A stretch of 38,410 bases of DNA from Methylotenera oryzisoli (GTDB lineage: Bacteria; Pseudomonadota; Gammaproteobacteria; Burkholderiales; Methylophilaceae). Positions 35,291-38,410 of this stretch are shown here, in pieces (the stretch's first letter is position 1; every line of letters begins with the position of its first letter). The position numbers and the translations under genes are program-made. The stretch is taken from positions 1 through 38,410 of the forward strand of contig CAMBZE010000009.1 of the NCBI GenBank assembly GCA_945872425.1, in the 5' to 3' direction. Under the pieces are notes generated by a model. The model was not told the origin of the DNA. It made no database searches and worked only from the letters and a program-made list of their open reading frames with translations.

Positions 35291-36955
35291 CTACCTTGCC
35301 AGCATTTCCTTCGCGTGTTGTCGCGTCGTTTCGGTAAGCTCAATGCCGCCTAGCATACGGGCAACTTCTTCAATCCGTTCAGCATCCGTTAATTTCGCTA
35401 TCGTACTTAATGTTTGTCCGTTTACCTGTGCTTTACTAACTCGAAGGTGGTATCGACCCAAAGCCGCCACTTGTGGCAAGTGCGTAATCACCAGCACTTG
35501 GCGCTGCCCAGTCTTTTGCTCGCCTAATTGTTTCAGCAATTGCCCGACGACTTCAGCCACGCCACCACCAATGCCCACATCCACCTCATCAAATATCATG
35601 GTGGGAATACTTTCTTTTTGTGCGGTCACTACGCGAATCGCCAGACTGATGCGCGACAACTCACCGCCAGAAGCCACTTTGCCGAGTGGGCGGGCGGCAA
35701 CACCCGCATGACCTGCCACCAGAAATTCGACTTGCTCCAGCCCATTTGCGCTGGGTGATTGATGCGTTAACGCCACTTCGAACTTACCGCCCGCAAGCGA
35801 CAGGCGTTGCATTTCTGTACTAATTTGTGCGCTTAATTTTGCCGCCGCAACTTTACGACCGTCACTCAGCAACTGTGCGTTTTGATTGTAAGCGGCAAAG
35901 GCTTGGGTCTCTTTCTGCGCCAATTCACCATCATTCACAAATAACTCAAGCTCAGCCATGCGCGCCTGGGACTGCGCTAACAAGTCAGCCAGCTCATCGG
36001 GTTTTACCCGATACTTACGTGCAGCATTGTGTACACTTTGAATTTTGGACTCCAGCTCAGCCAACCGCTCCGGATCCAGTTCTGTGCGCTGTAAGTAGCG
36101 GTTTAAGAATCGGTCTGTTTCTTCTAATTGAATAATGGCGGAATCCAATGTTTCCGTCGCCTCAGTTATCGCGCTGTCGTATTCACTCAAGCCTTGCAAC
36201 TTATGTTGCACTTGGGTCAGCAGGCGCATTGCCGATAATTCGCCTTCACTTAATAGCTCACGGCATTGCTCGCCACCCGTAATTAAGCTCGCGCCATTTG
36301 ATAAGCGCGAATGCTCTTGTTGCAAGCCTTCCCATTCCGTTTGGCTGATTGCAAACTGCGACAATTCACGTGTTTTGTCACGTAAATCTGCCAACTCTTC
36401 GGCAAACTGATGCGCATTTTCTTCGGCTTTCACCCTTTGCTGATGCAACTGATACCATGCCTTGTAGTCGCCAGTTACTTGCGTCGCCAGCACCGATAAA
36501 CCGGCATAGCTATCCAGCACGTTGCGTTGCGTTGCTGATTTTAATAGCGAGTGATGCGCGTTCTGGCTATAAATATCCACCAGCAACTCACCTAATTCTT
36601 TTAGTTGCGCCACCGTCACCGTGGCGCCATTGATAAAAGCGCGAGAGCGGCCATCGACATACATCACCCGGCGCAGTAACAACTCATTTATGTCGCTGTC
36701 TATCTCGGATTGAGTTAGCCATAGCCGAGCTTCTGCATTATTTGCAATGTTGAAAATAGCGCTGATTTCTGCTTTGTCGCAACCCACGCGGGTTACGCCA
36801 CCCTCGCCGCGCGCCCCTAACGCCAACGACAATGCATCGATTAAAATAGATTTTCCTGCGCCGGTTTCACCCGTGAGCACGGTAAATCCTGCGTTAAACT
36901 CCAAGTCTAATTGGCTGACAATGACAAAATCACGAATGGAAAGGCTTTGTAACAT
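35291..36955 (-). CDS. recN: DNA repair protein RecN
   Basis: RecN is an SMC-like ATPase acting in double-strand-break repair. The 554-residue protein has the N-terminal nucleotide domain with Walker A GETGAGKSILIDALSLALG (about residue 31), two coiled-coil arms (about 150-215 and 270-360) and the C-terminal half with the ABC signature ASGGELSRISLAIR and Walker B TMIFDEVDVGIGG. The usual residues of the family are all seen. The 106-bp repeat element at 36965-37070 begins ten bases before its start codon, so the element supplies its ribosome-binding region and probably its promoter. Confidence 0.95.
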   Translation of the reverse strand: MLQSLSIRDFVIVSQLDLEFNAGFTVLTGETGAGKSILIDALSLALGARGEGGVTRVGCDKAEISAIFNIANNAEARLWLTQSEIDSDINELLLRRVMYVDGRSRAFINGATVTVAQLKELGELLVDIYSQNAHHSLLKSATQRNVLDSYAGLSVLATQVTGDYKAWYQLHQQRVKAEENAHQFAEELADLRDKTRELSQFAISQTEWEGLQQEHSRLSNGASLITGGEQCRELLSEGELSAMRLLTQVQHKLQGLSEYDSAITEATETLDSAIIQLEETDRFLNRYLQRTELDPERLAELESKIQSVHNAARKYRVKPDELADLLAQSQARMAELELFVNDGELAQKETQAFAAYNQNAQLLSDGRKVAAAKLSAQISTEMQRLSLAGGKFEVALTHQSPSANGLEQVEFLVAGHAGVAARPLGKVASGGELSRISLAIRVVTAQKESIPTMIFDEVDVGIGGGVAEVVGQLLKQLGEQKTGQRQVLVITHLPQVAALGRYHLRVSKAQVNGQTLSTIAKLTDAERIEEVARMLGGIELTETTRQHAKEMLAR

Positions 36956-36964
36956 GGATTCAAT

Positions 36965-37070
36965 ATTTCATTATTAAAATCAAAAATGGCAAGGCGACGA
37001 GCCGCAGACAGTACATTTTAGTACGGCAAGATGAAGGCAACACCGTCAGTTTTGATTTTTGCAATGAAAT
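36965..37070. repeat. 106-bp palindromic element between nadK and recN
   Basis: ATTTCATT plus AAAATCAAAA (36965-36985) is repeated inverted as TTTTGATTTT plus AATGAAAT (37050-37070). Between the arms lies a block GGCAAGGCGACGAG...GGCAAGATGAAGGCAACACC (36989-37044) with a small GTAC/GTAC hairpin in its middle (37011-37024). The right end overlaps the nadK stop codon. The block is related to two copies inside the element at 38043-38322. No coding potential is seen; it is likely a mobile or structured non-coding repeat. Confidence 0.65.
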
Positions 37071-37939
37071 TATCCCCAGTTGAGCTTGTTGCGCAACATA
37101 TCAAAATAACAATACTCACTTGGATGTAGCAATGAAATGGTTTTTTCAGCACGGCTCACCAAAATCTGGTCGCCTACCGCCAAGGTCACCTGGAATTGTC
37201 CATCAATACTTAATTGCGCCTCATCAAATTGCACCAAAGAAACCACGATTTCACTTGTACTATTCACAGCAATTGGGCGATTACTGAGTGTATGCGGGCA
37301 AATTGGCACTAACGAAATGGCTTCCAAGTTTGGGTGTAATATCGGGCCACCTGCTGACAGCGCATAAGCCGTTGTGCCCGTCGGGGTGCTTAAAATCAGG
37401 CCATCACTACGTTGCTTATAGACAAACTTATGGTCGATTTCCACTTCAAGCTCAATGAGGCGCAAGCCACTTTTAATCACCACATCATTAAGCGCGTAAC
37501 TGGTGTGTATGACTTTTCCTTGCCGAAGCACCTGCGTCGCAAGCAGCATGCGCGGCTCTTTTATAAATTCACCCGTAAGCATACGATCTATTTCAGCCAG
37601 CATGTCTTCCGCACGCAAATCAGTTAAAAAACCAAACCGCCCACGGTTAACACCAACCAGCGGCACATCAGCTTCCATCAGGCTACGCGCAACGCTTAAC
37701 ATGGTACCATCGCCACCCATGACTATCGCCAAATCAGCGGTTTTTCCAATTTCAGCCAAAGATAGCGTTTTGTAATGTTTTAATTGCGCATGCTTAGCCG
37801 TGTTTTCCTCCAACCAAACCTCGAGGTTTTTAGCTGATAAATGTTGCGCCAAATCTGCCAAATCATTTTGCATGAGCTGCAAAGATGATTTATTCATGTA
37901 TTTGCCAACAATCGCTATCTTTTTGAATTTTGTATCCAC
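37070..37939 (-). CDS. nadK: NAD kinase NadK
   Basis: NadK phosphorylates NAD to NADP. The 289-residue protein opens with KKIAIVGKY. It has the GGDGTMLSVAR motif (near residue 75) with the catalytic Asp, the segment GFLTDL, the NDVVI segment and the second motif DGLILSTPTGTTAYALSAGGPI. It starts with GTG at 37939, chosen because the IAIVGKY strand is conserved and the next ATG would delete it. The Shine-Dalgarno site is poor. It is followed by recN, a pairing seen in many proteobacteria. Confidence 0.94.
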   Translation of the reverse strand: MDTKFKKIAIVGKYMNKSSLQLMQNDLADLAQHLSAKNLEVWLEENTAKHAQLKHYKTLSLAEIGKTADLAIVMGGDGTMLSVARSLMEADVPLVGVNRGRFGFLTDLRAEDMLAEIDRMLTGEFIKEPRMLLATQVLRQGKVIHTSYALNDVVIKSGLRLIELEVEIDHKFVYKQRSDGLILSTPTGTTAYALSAGGPILHPNLEAISLVPICPHTLSNRPIAVNSTSEIVVSLVQFDEAQLSIDGQFQVTLAVGDQILVSRAEKTISLLHPSEYCYFDMLRNKLNWG

Positions 37940-38042
37940 GACTGAATTAAAGCATAGTCACGAAATCTTGGCAAAGGCAGATGCATATTTTGCGAGCTAA
38001 CACAGAATTTAGTGTTCTTTCAAAGCCCTCATCTTTCGATAG

Positions 38043-38322
38043 TTAAGGAAACACTGATTAAATCCTCATGACCACGCACATGAGGTTTGCGGGATGGGAT
38101 GCTAGGCAGGCGACGAGGTTAATGGTTATTCCCTTGACGAGGAGCCTAACACCGCAGACCGTTCGCAACCCCTGTGCCCATCAGGGTTGCGATAAATTTG
38201 TGTGCTTACTTTGTTGTGCTCCTTGGCTTCGTAGAATAACTACGACCTGCGTCGCACGCCTCGCAATCATCACAAATTTATTCGCAACGTGGCTCATGGT
38301 GATTTAATCAGTGCTTCCTTAA
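38043..38322. repeat. 280-bp MITE-like element with 22-bp terminal inverted repeats
   Basis: The ends TTAAGGAAACACTGATTAAATC (38043-38064) and its inverse at 38301-38322 differ at one of 22 positions. Inside are hairpins CCTCATG/CATGAGG, CGCAACCC/GGGTTGCG (38164-38171/38184-38191) and a long inverted pair around ATAAATTTGTG. Two related blocks in opposite orientation also lie inside: 38101-38160 (plus) and 38213-38264 (minus). No transposase and no convincing frame is present. It fills the gap between nadK and hrcA, so the stretch 37940-38388 holds no other gene. Confidence 0.7.
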
Positions 38323-38388
38323 TGCAATTTGCAATAACATTGCCTAAAAAGCGCAACTACTTGATAATTCAAGGCATGGATGCTTTCA

Positions 38389-38410
38389 ATGGATAAACGC
38401 GCACAAATAT
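38389..38410 (+). CDS. hrcA: Start of heat-inducible repressor HrcA (cut by the window end)
   Basis: The last 22 bases open with ATG and read M-D-K-R-A-Q-I, which is how beta-proteobacterial HrcA begins (usually followed by LLKTLVERYI). HrcA represses heat-shock genes through CIRCE operators, and hrcA next to nadK and recN is a known arrangement. Only seven codons are visible, so the call rests on that short match and the context. Confidence 0.5.

Noticed and set aside
38068-38307. A 79-codon frame inside the terminal-repeat element
   Set aside because: It consists of the palindromic blocks themselves; no Shine-Dalgarno site or family likeness, so I treat it as non-coding.

Overview
The window looks like a chromosome segment of a betaproteobacterium, most plausibly a methylotroph of the Methylophilaceae (Methylotenera/Methylophilus type). 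I infer this from protein wording, moderate GC content, the blocks miaB-phoH-ybeY-corC, rlmE-ftsH-folP-glmM, dapB-carA-carB-greA and fur/bamE/recN/nadK/hrcA, and the long second form of IF-1. No database search was possible, so the taxon is an inference.

Positions 1-4000 are accessory DNA. A tRNA-Met gene with a strong promoter and terminator is followed by a scarred, mostly AT-rich island. It holds a remnant of a PD-(D/E)XK nuclease-like gene with a degenerate threonine-rich tail, a small XRE repressor with an array of palindromes, an unrecognised three-helix membrane protein, and a non-coding stretch with an 11-base C run, hairpins and 11-bp repeats. Next come a HipB-type repressor with two or three AT-rich operators and the first residues of HipA. 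HipA is cut exactly where the truncated 5' end of a LEPR-XLL/DUF4347 surface-protein gene meets it from the other strand. REP-like intergenic repeats then lead into the conserved chromosome.

Positions 4000-12500 hold an EF-hand secreted protein, an OmpR/EnvZ two-component pair, siroheme synthase CysG (convergent with envZ), and the miaB-phoH-ybeY-corC block, which acts in tRNA modification and rRNA/ribosome maturation. A bidirectional terminator separates this block from cspA on the other strand. Positions 12600-19300 hold the second infA and a heavy-metal RND efflux operon: a His-rich small membrane protein, a CzcC-like channel, a CzcB-like adaptor and a CzcA-like pump.

Positions 19260-22060 hold three lipid-related genes: a GT4 glycosyltransferase, a zinc-dependent phospholipase C family protein and a PAP2 phosphatase. 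Positions 22150-33900 are housekeeping genes: glmM, folP, ftsH, rlmE, yhbY, a DUF4149 protein, greA, carB, carA and dapB. A recognisable promoter and a 12-bp leader hairpin precede carA.

Positions 33900-38410 hold bamE with a long low-complexity extension, fur, recN, nadK and the first codons of hrcA. The recN-nadK and nadK-hrcA gaps contain non-coding palindromic elements. One is 106 bp, the other 280 bp with 22-bp terminal inverted repeats. They share an internal motif whose central hairpin sequence changes while its pairing is kept. I see no complete new defence or mobile system. The most original signals are this repeat family, the operator array of hipB and the unrecognised membrane protein of the island.
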